Below are positions 8,759 to 18,854 of a stretch of DNA of 64,000 nucleotides, in pieces. Source of the DNA: Micromonospora sp. NBC_01740 (GTDB taxonomy: Bacteria; Actinomycetota; Actinomycetes; Mycobacteriales; Micromonosporaceae); contig NZ_CP109150.1 of the NCBI RefSeq assembly GCF_035920365.1, positions 5,456,001 through 5,520,000 of the forward strand, given 5' to 3'. The notes under the pieces are model-generated. The model saw only the letters and a list, made by a program, of their open reading frames with translations, made no database searches and was not told where the DNA came from. Made by a program: the position numbers and the translations under genes. Positions within the stretch are counted from its first letter, which is position 1, and every line of letters starts with the position of its first letter.

Positions 8759-8775
8759 GGTTATGCGCATGACCA
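8758..8775. promoter_or_regulatory. LacI-family operator, second copy
   Basis: TGGTTATGCGCATGACCA differs from the perfect palindrome near the LacI gene by one base. It overlaps the predicted -10 and start site of the beta-helix gene, a classic repressor position. Confidence 0.75.
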
Positions 8776-8819
8776 CATGGTCGCCGACCGGTCCCGACAG
8801 GGGCAGGAAAGGCGTCCCG

Positions 8820-11800
8820 ATGATCCAAGCTCCACCCCGGCGGGCAGCCGGCCGCCGACCCCCAGCGGGCCGGGCACGGGTCGGCATGCTGGCCGGTTCC
8901 CTCCTCCTGGCCGCCACGGCCGTGGCGCCGGCCGTCGCCGCCCCGCCGGCGGCAGCCCCCACCCCACCGGCCGCCTCGGCCTCCGTCTACCGGAGCATGC
9001 CGACCGACCCGACCGCGGTCGTCCTCGGCAGCGCACGGTTCCCGGTGCACGGCGACGGCGTCGGTGACGACACGGCCTCGGTGCAGGCCGCCATCGACGA
9101 GGCCTCCCGCCGGGGCGGCGAGAACTGGCTGGGCAACATCGTCGGCGGGGCACGCAACGTCACCGTCGGCGACGGCGGCGGCGTGGTCTTCGTGCCGGAA
9201 GGGCGTTACCGCCTCTCCCGGCAGGTGGACCTGCACGCCTCGGTGCGCCTGATCGGGTTCGGCGCCGCGCGGCCCGAGTTCGTCCTCGCCGAGTCCACCC
9301 CCGGCTTCCAGGACGGCAACCAGTCCTTCCTCTTCGCCGCGCTGCGCCGGCCCTTCCAGCCCGGCGCGGCCCGCAGCTTCGGCAACAACGACACCTTCGG
9401 CACCGGCCTGGTCAACCTGGACATCCGGATCGAGCCCGGCAACCCCGCCGCGGTGGCCGTACGCTTCAGCGGCGCCCAGATGTTCGTCCTCCAGGACCTC
9501 GACATCCACGTGGGTACGGGATACGCCGGGATCGACCACAACGCCAACCTGATCCAACGGGTCAACGTCTACGGCGGCACGGTCGGCATGCTGGCCTTCG
9601 CCGCCTCGCCCGGCTGGCAGACCACGCTGCTGGACACCACCTTCACCGGTCAACGCGAGGCGGCCGTCAAGCTGCACACGGACAGCAAGCTCAGCCTGAT
9701 CCGCAACCGCTTCGCCGACTCGCCGGCCGGCATCGTCGCCACCCCGAACCAGACCCAGCGCCTCTACGTGCAGGACTCGGTCTTCGAGAACATCAGCGGG
9801 GCGGCGATCACCCTCAACGACAGCGAGTCCGTCGCGGGCGGCGGCGAGCCGGAACTCATCCGCGCCCAGAACCAGCTCAACGTGGTCGACACCGGGGTCA
9901 CCGGCACCGGTGCGCTGCTGGCCACCGTGCCCAGCGGACGCACCTGGGTCGGCCCCGGCCCGTCGTACCTGGTGCGCGACGCCACGCTCGGACTCCGGGT
10001 CGACGACGCGCTGAGCGACACCGAACGGCGTACCGACGGCGTCCTGGTCTCCGCGACACCGGCCGCGCCGCCGAGCTTCGCCCGGCTGCTGCGCACCGAC
10101 GCGCCCCTGCCACCGGCCACCGGCGGCTGGGTCAACGTGGTCGAGTACGCCGCCGCCAGGGGCGTCACGGTCGGCAGCGGCACCAGCGACGACCACGCCA
10201 TCTTCCAGCGGGCCCTCGACGAGCACGACACCGTCTACGTGCCGATGGGGCAGTACCTGATCGGGAACACCCTGCGGCTGCGGCCGCAGAACAACCTGAT
10301 CGGCCTGCATCCCCGCCAGACCTGGCTGAAGCTGCCGGAGCGGGCCGCCGGATTCACCGACCCGCAGCGGCCGAAGGCGATGGTCCAGACCCCGCTCGGC
10401 GGGCGGAACCAGGTGACCGGCCTCGGCCTGGACTCCGCGCAGCAGACCGCGGGCTCGGTGCACGTGCACTGGCGCTCCGGTGAGCGCAGCTACCTCGCCG
10501 ACATCGCCACCCAGTTCGTGAAGTGGCACCCGGAGCAGACCGCGCCCGGCGACCCCGGCGCCGGTGATCCCGGATACCAGTACCGGGGCCGGCACAGGTA
10601 CAGCTTCTGGGTGCAGGGCGGCGGCGGGACCTTCGCCAACATCTGGAGCGTCGCCGGCTGGGCCGACAACGGGTTCCTCGTCGAGGACACCTCGGTGCGC
10701 GGCCGGATGTACGAGGTCTCCGTCGAGCACCACGAGCACCGCGAGGTCGTGCTGCGCCGCGTCCGCAACTGGCAGTTGCACGCGCTGCAGACCGAGGACC
10801 ACATCTACGGCTGGCGGTCCCAGGCCGTCGAGCTGGACGACGTGCACGACGTCCTGTTCGGCAACACGGTCTTCTTCCGGGTGGCCACCGTGCAGGGCCC
10901 GTACCCGTACGCGGTGGGACTGCGCGACAGCAGCGGCATCGTGATCCGGGGCACCCGTGGCTACCGGCCGGACAACGTGGCCAACACCCGGTGGGGCGCC
11001 ACCGTCGCCGACGTGGCGACCGGCCGGACCGTGCCCGAGATCGAGGTGGCGTACCTGGGGGTCAGGGTGACCGGCAGGAAGGCCGACCCGGCCGGCGCCC
11101 ACGTCGCGCTGGACACGCCGGAGATCCGGGTGCTGCCCGGTCGGGCCGGGAGCGCCGTGCTGCGGGTACGCAACGACGGCCCCGGCCCGCTCACCGCCCT
11201 GACGGTCGGCGTCGACGCGCCGCCCGGCTGGCAGGTGCGGGCGCGGCCGGAGACCACCCGGCTGCCCGCGGGCGCCACCACGCCGGTCGCGGTGAGCGTG
11301 CAGGTCCCCGCCGACGCGGTGACCGACGGCACGGTCCGGCTGACCGTCGCGTTCACCCGGGCCAACCACCGGCAGGAGATCACGCAGACCCTGCGGGTGG
11401 GCGTGGCCGGGGAGAACCTCGCCCGGGGCGCCGTGGTGCAGGCGAGTTCGGTGCTCTCCGGCAACGTCGCCGCCCACGCGGTGGACGGTGACCGGACGGG
11501 TGCCCGCTGGATCTCCGGCTCGGCCGACCCGGCACCCGCGCTCACCCTGGATCTCGGTGGGCCGGCGGAGCTCCAGCGGCTCGACCTCTACAGCGGGGTG
11601 GCCGGCTCGGAGAGCCTGCGGGTGCGGGCGTTCCGGGTGGAGGCCCTGGTCGACGGGGCCTGGACGACCATCGGTTCGGCCGGGGCGAACACCGCAAACC
11701 CGGCCCGGGTCGACCTCGCCGGCGCGCCGACCGGCATCCGACAGGTCCGGCTCGTGTTCACCGAACCCAGCCCGACCGACGGGCTGGCCCGGGTCTTCGA

Positions 11801-11825
11801 GGTGGAGATCCACGGCCTCCGCTGA
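8820..11825 (+). CDS. Secreted beta-helix (pectate-lyase-superfamily) protein with CBM32
   Basis: This is a secreted carbohydrate-active protein of about 1001 residues. It has an Arg-rich signal peptide ending near AVAPAVAA. Two right-handed beta-helix blocks follow, each starting with a GxxDDxAxxQxAxD-like motif (DGVGDDTASVQAAIDEA and SGTSDDHAIFQRALDEH), as in the pectate-lyase-3/GH28-like superfamily. Next is a NEW3-like Ig domain and then a C-terminal discoidin/CBM32 domain with AHAVDGDRTGARWISG. The ATG at 8820 has AGGAAAGG upstream; an earlier frame start would overlap the operator. It probably attacks or binds the polysaccharide whose products the adjacent importer takes up. Whether it is a lyase or hydrolase is unknown. 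Confidence 0.85.
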   Translation: MIQAPPRRAAGRRPPAGRARVGMLAGSLLLAATAVAPAVAAPPAAAPTPPAASASVYRSMPTDPTAVVLGSARFPVHGDGVGDDTASVQAAIDEASRRGGENWLGNIVGGARNVTVGDGGGVVFVPEGRYRLSRQVDLHASVRLIGFGAARPEFVLAESTPGFQDGNQSFLFAALRRPFQPGAARSFGNNDTFGTGLVNLDIRIEPGNPAAVAVRFSGAQMFVLQDLDIHVGTGYAGIDHNANLIQRVNVYGGTVGMLAFAASPGWQTTLLDTTFTGQREAAVKLHTDSKLSLIRNRFADSPAGIVATPNQTQRLYVQDSVFENISGAAITLNDSESVAGGGEPELIRAQNQLNVVDTGVTGTGALLATVPSGRTWVGPGPSYLVRDATLGLRVDDALSDTERRTDGVLVSATPAAPPSFARLLRTDAPLPPATGGWVNVVEYAAARGVTVGSGTSDDHAIFQRALDEHDTVYVPMGQYLIGNTLRLRPQNNLIGLHPRQTWLKLPERAAGFTDPQRPKAMVQTPLGGRNQVTGLGLDSAQQTAGSVHVHWRSGERSYLADIATQFVKWHPEQTAPGDPGAGDPGYQYRGRHRYSFWVQGGGGTFANIWSVAGWADNGFLVEDTSVRGRMYEVSVEHHEHREVVLRRVRNWQLHALQTEDHIYGWRSQAVELDDVHDVLFGNTVFFRVATVQGPYPYAVGLRDSSGIVIRGTRGYRPDNVANTRWGATVADVATGRTVPEIEVAYLGVRVTGRKADPAGAHVALDTPEIRVLPGRAGSAVLRVRNDGPGPLTALTVGVDAPPGWQVRARPETTRLPAGATTPVAVSVQVPADAVTDGTVRLTVAFTRANHRQEITQTLRVGVAGENLARGAVVQASSVLSGNVAAHAVDGDRTGARWISGSADPAPALTLDLGGPAELQRLDLYSGVAGSESLRVRAFRVEALVDGAWTTIGSAGANTANPARVDLAGAPTGIRQVRLVFTEPSPTDGLARVFEVEIHGLR

Positions 11826-11828
11826 CGC

Positions 11829-12761
11829 TCAGGGAACGGGCCCGGGGCAGCAGACCGTCAGCGCCCCGGGCACCACCCGCACCTTGAGCTTCGTGACCTC
11901 CCCCCGGGCGCCGCCGTCCAGCTCGTACGTGCGGGGCGCGGCCAGCCGGACCTTGATCTTGCGGCCCCGGGTGATCCGCACGAACGGCGACTCCTCCGAG
12001 CGGCCGGCGGCCATCCGGCCGAGGGTGCGCGCCCAGTCCACCGCGCCGTCGGCGGTCGACACGCCGATCTCCAGGCAGCCGTCGTCGGGGCGGGCGTCGT
12101 CGAACGCCGGGATGCCGCCGGTGATCGTGCCGACGTTGCCGAACAGCACGCAGCTCGCGTCGCCGTCGAACCACTCCGTGCCGTCGACGGTGATCCGCGT
12201 GCCGACGAGTTCGCCCCGGACGTGCCGCAGCCCCGTCCACATGTAGGCGAGGCGACCGAGCTTGCCCTTCAGCGTGCGGTCCGCCTCGCGGATCAGGTCG
12301 CCGTCGAAGCCGGCACCGGCCATCACGGCGAAGTGCTCGCCGTTGAGCCGGCCCAGGTCGAGGGAGCGGCGCCGGCCGTGCAGGCCGATGCGGACGGCCT
12401 CGGGGAGGTCCTCCGGTACGCCCAGGTTGGCGGCGAAGAGGTTGGCGGTGCCGGCGGGCAGGATCGCCATCGGGACGCCGGAGCCGGCGAGGGTGTCGGC
12501 GCAGCGCTGCACCATGCCGTCGCCGCCCCACACGAAGACCAGCTCGGCGCCCTTCTTCAGCGCCTTGCGGACCTTCTTCGGCGCCTTGCGGCTCTTCGGC
12601 ACCTCGTACCAGACGAGGTCCTCGACGCCCGCGCCCGCCAGCTCCGCGCGCAGTTCGTCGAGGCCGCCGCCGAGGGTCTTCTTGCGGTGGGCGACGACCG
12701 CGACCGTGCCCACCCGGACGGCGGTCGCCGGCTCGTCGCCCACCGTGCTGCTGGTGCCCAT
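11829..12761 (-). CDS. Diacylglycerol/lipid kinase family protein
   Basis: This is a soluble lipid kinase-like protein of 310 residues. The catalytic-domain signature ELVFVWGGDGMVQRCADTL contains the GGDGM nucleotide-binding loop, and VPMAILPAGTANLFAANL matches the DAGK/YegS G-T-A-N block. A FNVGTITGG-like glycine loop (FGNVGTITGG) follows in the C-terminal half. It probably phosphorylates diacylglycerol or another lipid alcohol at the membrane. It converges with the beta-helix gene, 3 nt apart, and is separated from the minus-strand operon upstream by a hairpin. The substrate is not determined by sequence. Confidence 0.88.
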   Translation of the reverse strand: MGTSSTVGDEPATAVRVGTVAVVAHRKKTLGGGLDELRAELAGAGVEDLVWYEVPKSRKAPKKVRKALKKGAELVFVWGGDGMVQRCADTLAGSGVPMAILPAGTANLFAANLGVPEDLPEAVRIGLHGRRRSLDLGRLNGEHFAVMAGAGFDGDLIREADRTLKGKLGRLAYMWTGLRHVRGELVGTRITVDGTEWFDGDASCVLFGNVGTITGGIPAFDDARPDDGCLEIGVSTADGAVDWARTLGRMAAGRSEESPFVRITRGRKIKVRLAAPRTYELDGGARGEVTKLKVRVVPGALTVCCPGPVP

Positions 12762-12858
12762 GACCGCCGTGGTACCCGGCCGGCGCGGTTTCCACGCCCC
12801 GACCGGCGGGGAGGGGCCGACGGTGCGGCGAGCTCCGTTCGACCACCGGCGCGGGTGT

Positions 12859-12902
12859 GGCCGGTCGGCGCGGCGCCTCGGCGTGCGCCCCGCCGACCGG
12901 CC
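12859..12902 (-). terminator. Hairpin terminator after the methyltransferase operon
   Basis: GGCCGGTCGGCG and CGCCGACCGGCC form a perfect 12-bp stem around a 20-nt GC-rich loop. It lies 38 nt beyond the stop of the last gene of the long minus-strand operon. There is no T-run, as is common in actinomycetes. Confidence 0.5.
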
Positions 12903-12939
12903 CGCCGGCGCGGCGGCGGTACGGGCGAGGGGAACCGCC

Positions 12940-13749
12940 TCACCGCCGGGCCGGACGCCGCCCCCGGGTCGACACGAACTGGTACGACATCACGACGAAC
13001 CCGGGGTCGCGCAGGAGCCGACGGAACGCCTCCAGCTGACCGGGCGACACACCCGCCTCGATCAGCTCCGGCTCCAACTGCCGGGAGTTCGTCGCGTAGA
13101 GCGACGCGCCGAGCGAGCCACCGGGCCAGCTCTCGGAGTGGGTGACCGTGTCGACCTCGACCAGTCCCGCCGACGCGAGGTGGGCGTGCACGTCCTGCGC
13201 CCAGGCCAGGTCCGCGCCGTGGCTCTGCAGGACGCCGAGCATCGTGTCCGTCACGTGGGTGAAGAGCTTCGCCGCGTCGTCGCTCGGCGCGGTCAGCACG
13301 CGCAGCGGGGCCGTGCAGTCGAACTCCTCGACCACCAGCCACCCGCCCGGGGCCAGCGCGCCGGCCAGCGAGGCCAGTACGCGCCGCCGCTCCGGCAGGT
13401 GGAGCAGCACCAGCCGGGCGTGGATGAGGTCGAAGGCGTCGCCGGGCGGCGGCTCGCTGCGCACGTCGTGCCGACGGACGTCGAGGTTGGCCGCGGGGGC
13501 GAGGTGGGCGACGTCGATGTCGGTCGCCAGCACGCGCCCCGTCGGGCCGACCGCCTCGGCCATGCTCCGGGCGACCGAGCCCCCGCCGGCGCCGATCTCC
13601 CAGCACACGCCGCCCGGGGCGAGCACCGGAGCGCCGATCCGGGCCGCCGTGATCGGGTCCAGGAAGGACTCCAGCGCCCGCAGCTGGGGCACCGCCTCCG
13701 GTGAACCGTTGTCGAAGGTGTACTCGGTGTCACGGATGTCTGTCGGCAT
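12940..13749 (-). CDS. Class I SAM-dependent methyltransferase
   Basis: This is a cytosolic methyltransferase of 269 residues. Motif I reads VCWEIGAGGGSVARSMAE and is followed by the acidic ribose-binding strand VLATDID. The post-I strand LVLLHLP and the APGGWLVVEEFDC segment fit methyltransferase-11/25 families. It begins 30 nt after the LivF-like stop on the same strand, so it is probably the last gene of the importer operon. The substrate is unknown; the position suggests it modifies an imported compound or acts on a product of the same pathway. Confidence 0.85.
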   Translation of the reverse strand: MPTDIRDTEYTFDNGSPEAVPQLRALESFLDPITAARIGAPVLAPGGVCWEIGAGGGSVARSMAEAVGPTGRVLATDIDVAHLAPAANLDVRRHDVRSEPPPGDAFDLIHARLVLLHLPERRRVLASLAGALAPGGWLVVEEFDCTAPLRVLTAPSDDAAKLFTHVTDTMLGVLQSHGADLAWAQDVHAHLASAGLVEVDTVTHSESWPGGSLGASLYATNSRQLEPELIEAGVSPGQLEAFRRLLRDPGFVVMSYQFVSTRGRRPARR

Positions 13750-13779
13750 CGTCGCTCGTTCCTGTCGAAGTCGGTCGGG

Positions 13780-14552
<773 letters not shown>

Positions 14553-14553
<1 letters not shown>

Positions 14554-15296
14554 CACGACACCCCCTCCGCGTAGGCCTGCCGGACCGGACCCGACGCGCG
14601 GATCTCGGCCGGCGTCCCGGTGGCGACCGTCCGGCCGTCCCGGAGCACGGTCACCTGGTCGCAGAGCGCGTACACCAGGTCCAGCCGGTGCTCGACCAGC
14701 AGCACCGCGACGGCGCGCGGCAGGGCCCGCAGGAACTCCACCAGCCGACCGACCTCGACGACGGACAGGCCGGCGGCCGGCTCGTCGAGCAGCAGCAGCC
14801 GCGGGCGACCGGCCAGGGCCATGGCGATCTCGAGTTGCCGCCGCTGCCCGTGGGCGAGCTGACCGGCGGGAGTCGCGCCCACGTCGCGCAGGCCCAGCCG
14901 TTCCAGCCACGCACCCGCCGTACGCTCGGCGGCGCACCGCCGCGCGCCGGGCCGCCACCGGCCGGGCCGCACCGCGTGGGGCAGCGCGGCGACCACCACG
15001 TTCTCGGCGGCGGTCAGGCTCGACCACACGGCGGGACGCTGGTGGATCCGGCCGATGCCCCGCCGGGCCCGGGCGGCGGGGCCGAGCCGGGTGACGTCGC
15101 GGCCGGCGAGCAGCACCCGGCCGCCGCCCGCCGGGGTCGCCCCGCCGAGCACGTCGAGCAGCGTGCTCTTGCCGGCGCCGTTGGGCCCGATCAGGGCGTG
15201 CCGCTGGCCGTGGTCGATCCGCAGGTCGACCCCGTCCAGCGCGGCCAGCGAGCCGTAGCGGACCGTGACGCCCCGGGCGGACAGCAGCGGCGTCAT
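14553..15296 (-). CDS. livG: Branched-chain amino acid-type ABC transporter ATPase (LivG)
   Basis: This is an ATPase of 247 residues with Walker A GPNGAGKST, a relaxed signature LAHGQRRQLEIAMAL (normal for LivG), Walker B LLLDEPAAGLS and switch His in LLVEHRLD. The GRIHQRPAVWSSLTAAEN Q-loop region replaces the usual FQ with HQ. Its ATG overlaps the LivM stop (ATGA). It pairs with LivF to power the LivHM channel. Confidence 0.92.
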
Positions 15297-16306
15297 GCGC
15301 GTGCCCCCGTCGGCGCCGGCCGTTCCTCGGCCGCAGGGCCCGCCGGCAGTCCCGGCAGGAGCCGGCCCCGCACGCCCGTCGGCCGGCGCCCGTCGCCGGG
15401 CAGCAGGTGGACGGTGACGACGAACGCCACCCCCAGCACCAGGGGCGCGTGCCCGGGGAGCACACCGAAGAGCCAGTCCCGGCCGGCGATCACGATCGCG
15501 GCGCCGACCAGGGCGCCGCCCACGGACGCGACGCCGCCGACCACCACCCCGAGCAGCAGCAGGGCGGAGGTGTCGAAGCCGAAGTCGGCCGGCGAGATGA
15601 ACTGCTGGGCGACCACCAGCAGGGAGCCCGCGGCGCCCGCGACCGCCCCCGCGGCCACGTGCACGGCCGCCACGTGGGCCGCCACCCGGTGGCCGCTGGC
15701 CCGCAGCCGCGCCTCGTCGTCCCGGCCGGCCCGCAGCAGCAGGCCGGCCCGGGTGCGCAGGACCAGCAGCACCGCGCCGACCAGCACGGCGACGACCACC
15801 AGGGCGTACAGGTAGCGCGCCCGGTCGGTGGCCAGCACCGGCAGCCCCCACAGGGGACGCACCGGCGGCACCCCGGCGAGCCCGTCGGTGCCGCCGGTCA
15901 CCGACCGCCAGCGCCCGACGACGGTCACCACGAGCTCGCCGATCGCCAGGGTGATCATCAGGACGATCACGCCGCGCGCGTACACCACGAGCGGGACGGT
16001 CGCCGCGGCCAGCGCCGCCCCGGCCGCCGCCGCGACGACCAGGTGCACCACCGCCACGTCGGAGAGCCGGCTGCCGACCACCGCGCTGGCGTACGCGCCC
16101 GCCGCGTACGGCGCGGTCTGTCCCAGGGTGGGCAGCCCCGCGACGCCGGTGAGCAGGGCGACGCTCACCCCCACCAGGCCCAGCGCGAGGGTACGGGCCA
16201 GCAGCGCCACGGTGTAGTCGTCGACCGCCCACGGCGCCAGCACCAGGCCGGCCAGGACGAGCACGGCGACGCCGCGCCGCAACGCGCGCACCGCCTCGTC
16301 CCTCAC
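15293..16306 (-). CDS. livM: Branched-chain amino acid-type ABC transporter permease (LivM)
   Basis: This is a polytopic membrane protein of 337 residues with eight to ten hydrophobic segments. The LivM fingerprint includes GLPTLGQTAPYAAGAY, the VVGRWRSVTGGTDGLAGVP loop and GGVASVGGALVGAAIV near the C terminus. The cytosolic tail is Pro/Arg-rich. The GTG start overlaps the LivH stop by 4 nt. It forms the translocation channel with LivH. Confidence 0.92.
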   Translation of the reverse strand: MRDEAVRALRRGVAVLVLAGLVLAPWAVDDYTVALLARTLALGLVGVSVALLTGVAGLPTLGQTAPYAAGAYASAVVGSRLSDVAVVHLVVAAAAGAALAAATVPLVVYARGVIVLMITLAIGELVVTVVGRWRSVTGGTDGLAGVPPVRPLWGLPVLATDRARYLYALVVVAVLVGAVLLVLRTRAGLLLRAGRDDEARLRASGHRVAAHVAAVHVAAGAVAGAAGSLLVVAQQFISPADFGFDTSALLLLGVVVGGVASVGGALVGAAIVIAGRDWLFGVLPGHAPLVLGVAFVVTVHLLPGDGRRPTGVRGRLLPGLPAGPAAEERPAPTGARA

Positions 16307-17196
16307 GATGTCCTCCGGCTCGTGGCCAGGCCCCGCGCCCGCACCGCGAGCACGGCGGCCATGGCGGCGAAGAGCAGGAACGGGGCGGCCGACGGGGCGA
16401 GCGCCACCCCGAGGGTCTGGATCTGCCCGACCGCCAGGGCCGCGAGCAGCGTGCCGGTCATCGACCCGAGCCCGCCGAGGACGACGACCACCAGCGACAG
16501 CAGCAGCACCGCGTCGGCGGTGTCCGGCCCCGGACCGATGATCGGCGCGCCGAGCACGCCCGCGGCGCCGGCCAGCGCCCCGGCGGCGGCGAGCACGCCG
16601 ACGCGGATCCACGCCGGGTTCACGCCGAGGACGGCAACCATCTCGGCGTCGTCGACGGCCGCGCGGACCAGCATCCCGGCCCGGGTGCGGCGCACCGCGA
16701 GGTGGAGCAGGCCGGCGAGCACGGCCGCGACGACGATGAAGACCAAGCGGTACGCCGCGTAGCGGTGCCCGGCCACGACCACCGACCCGTCCAGCGCCGC
16801 CGGCACCCGCACCGGCGGGTCGTCCGGCCCGAACGCCGCCACGAGCAGGCTGCCCCCGGCCAGCGCCACCCCGAAGGTGAGCAGCGCCTGGGTGAGATGG
16901 CTGCGCGCGGCGAGCCGGGTGAGCAGGCCGGCGACCAGCGCGCCGGCGGCGGTGGCGGCGACGGTCCCGACGGCCAGCGCCAGCACCAGGCTCGGCCAGC
17001 CGCCGTCGAACAGCGCGGCGGCGGTGTACCCGCCGATCGCGTACAGGGTGCCGTGCGCCAGGTTCAGGATGCCGGCGACGCCGAAGCAGAACACCAGTCC
17101 CGCCGCGGCGACGAAGACCAGCAGCCCGTAGGCCACCCCGTCCAGGGCCGGGACCAGGTACGGGTCGATCCGGATGTCGACCGCCACGCCGTTCAC
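16303..17196 (-). CDS. livH: Branched-chain amino acid-type ABC transporter permease (LivH)
   Basis: This is a polytopic permease of 297 residues. It has the LivH signature FGVAGILNLAHGTLYAIGGY and the C-terminal VVLGGLGSMTGTLLAALAVG block. The GTG start overlaps the stop of the binding-protein gene (GTGA), which supports the start and coupling. It partners with LivM. Confidence 0.92.
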   Translation of the reverse strand: MNGVAVDIRIDPYLVPALDGVAYGLLVFVAAAGLVFCFGVAGILNLAHGTLYAIGGYTAAALFDGGWPSLVLALAVGTVAATAAGALVAGLLTRLAARSHLTQALLTFGVALAGGSLLVAAFGPDDPPVRVPAALDGSVVVAGHRYAAYRLVFIVVAAVLAGLLHLAVRRTRAGMLVRAAVDDAEMVAVLGVNPAWIRVGVLAAAGALAGAAGVLGAPIIGPGPDTADAVLLLSLVVVVLGGLGSMTGTLLAALAVGQIQTLGVALAPSAAPFLLFAAMAAVLAVRARGLATSRRTS

Positions 17197-18386
17197 CCGC
17201 CGACGGTGGCGAGGTCACCCACGACGGTGTTGGACAGCGCCCGGCCGTCCTGGCGCACCTGGCGCAGGTACCACTTCTGCACGGGCGCGTGCGTGCTCGG
17301 CGAGAACTGCCAGGTGCCGCGCGGGCTGGCGATCTGGCCCAGCTGGCCGATGGCCGCGTTGATGCTCTCCGGGCTCGGGTCGTCCCCGGCCGCCTCGATG
17401 GCCCGGTCCAGGACGGCCGCGGCGTCGTAGGAGGCCATGGCGTACGTGGTCGGGGAGCCGTCGTTCTTCGCCTTCCAGGCGGCCACGAAGGCGCGGTTCT
17501 CGGCGTTGTCCAGGTCCGGCGAGTAGTTCAGCACGGAGTAGACGTCGCGGGCGGCCTCGCCCTGGGCGTCGAGCACCCCGCCCTCGGTGAGGAACCCGGC
17601 GGCGTAGAGCGGCAGGTCGCTGATCTCCGACTGCGCGTACTGCTTGACGAAGTCGACGGCCGCGCTGCCCGCGTAGAACGTGTAGACGGCGTCGGCGCCG
17701 GAGGCCTTGATCCGGGCGAAGTACGGGGTGAAGTTGGTCGTCGTCGGGAACGGGGTGAAGGTGGTCTTGCCGTCGGCATTGGCGAGCCTGCCGCCCTCCT
17801 TGACGAAGGCGTCGGTGAAGCCGCGCAGCTCGTCCCAGCCGCCCTGGTAGTCCGGGCCGATGGCGTAGACGCTGCCCTCGACGTTGTCGCGCACGTGGCG
17901 GGCGATCGCCTCCCCGGGCTCGTCGGAGAGGTACGAGGTGTGCCAGATCCGGGACACGTCCTTCAGCTCCGGGCGACCGTTCGAGCCGACGAACGGCACC
18001 TTGGTCTCGTTGAGCAACGGATAGACGGCGGCCACGGAGCCACCGCCGACGATCCCGGTGAGCGCGGCCACCCGGTCCTGCTTGAGCAGTTTCGTCGCGG
18101 CGGGCACCGCGGTCGCGGCGCCGTTGCCCTCGTCGGCGACGACGAGTTCCACCTGTCGCCCGCCGAGCCTGCCGTCGTGGGTGGCCAGGTAGAGCTCGAA
18201 GCCGGCGCGGATCTCCTTGCCGACCGCCTGGTAGGTGCCGGACAGCGACGCCAGCAGGCCGATCTTGATCGATCCGGCGGCGCCGGTGCCCCGCCCGCCG
18301 TCGGCACAGGCGGTCGCGGCGAGCAGGACGAGGGCGAGCAGGGCCGCGGTGCGGGCACGGCTGCGCCGGGGGATGGTCAGCGACAT
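17193..18386 (-). CDS. Branched-chain amino acid-type ABC transporter substrate-binding protein
   Basis: This is a lipoprotein of 397 residues with an Arg-rich signal peptide and lipobox ATAC. The mature part is a type I periplasmic-binding fold: IKIGLLASLSGTYQAVGKEI at its start, ALTGIVGGGSVAAVYPLLNE, and a FTPYFARIKASGADAVY segment. It is the first transporter gene, 46 nt after the roadblock gene. The ligand could be amino acids, amides or urea; binding-site residues cannot be assigned by eye. Gene order binding protein-LivH-LivM-LivG-LivF is complete. Confidence 0.9.
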   Translation of the reverse strand: MSLTIPRRSRARTAALLALVLLAATACADGGRGTGAAGSIKIGLLASLSGTYQAVGKEIRAGFELYLATHDGRLGGRQVELVVADEGNGAATAVPAATKLLKQDRVAALTGIVGGGSVAAVYPLLNETKVPFVGSNGRPELKDVSRIWHTSYLSDEPGEAIARHVRDNVEGSVYAIGPDYQGGWDELRGFTDAFVKEGGRLANADGKTTFTPFPTTTNFTPYFARIKASGADAVYTFYAGSAAVDFVKQYAQSEISDLPLYAAGFLTEGGVLDAQGEAARDVYSVLNYSPDLDNAENRAFVAAWKAKNDGSPTTYAMASYDAAAVLDRAIEAAGDDPSPESINAAIGQLGQIASPRGTWQFSPSTHAPVQKWYLRQVRQDGRALSNTVVGDLATVGG

Positions 18387-18432
18387 GTCTTCTCCAGGAG
18401 GGATGGGGTTTCCGGCGTGAGGTGCCGGGGTG

Positions 18433-18837
18433 TCAGCGGCTGCGGCTCAGTGCCGCCCGCGCCGCCGGGGTCAACGCGTCGCCGATGCGGTTCGCCAGCT
18501 CGGTCATCTCGTAGGAGACCTTGCCGACGTCGCACTGCGGGTCGGCGAGCACGAGCAGGGACGCGCCGTCGTTGAAGGCCATCGAGAACATGAAGCCGCC
18601 CTCGAGCTGGGTCACGTTGGAGATCACCGCGCCGGCGTCGAAGAAGGCCGCCGCGCCGCGGAGCAGGCTCACCAGCCCGCTGCCGGTCGCCGCGAGCTGG
18701 TCCGCCCGGTCCGGCGGGAGGCCTCTCGTGGCGGCCACCATCAGGCCGTCGCTGGAGATCGCGATCGCATGGCTGACCTCGGTGGCGCGCTCGGCGAAGG
18801 CGTCCAGCAGCCAGCCGAGATCCTGTTGGTCGGTCAC
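18433..18837 (-). CDS. Roadblock/LC7 domain protein (CvnB-like)
   Basis: This is a small cytosolic protein of 134 residues matching the actinobacterial roadblock/LC7 family. LGWLLDAFAERATEVSHAI, VSSDGLMVA-like ISSDGLMVAATRGL and the central glycine-rich strand are typical. GTG is chosen because AGGGAG lies 6 nt upstream. It follows the kinase by 17 nt, the CvnA-CvnB order of Streptomyces conservons. In those systems the roadblock protein works with a DUF742 protein and a Ras-like GTPase; neither is present here, and an importer follows instead. Confidence 0.9.
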   Translation of the reverse strand: MTDQQDLGWLLDAFAERATEVSHAIAISSDGLMVAATRGLPPDRADQLAATGSGLVSLLRGAAAFFDAGAVISNVTQLEGGFMFSMAFNDGASLLVLADPQCDVGKVSYEMTELANRIGDALTPAARAALSRSR

Positions 18838-18854
18838 GTGCTCTCCCTGTCGGG

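Noticed and set aside
8730..8819. Upstream start for the beta-helix gene
   Set aside because: This stretch holds the predicted promoter and operator; the ATG at 8820 starts a proper signal peptide with an RBS.
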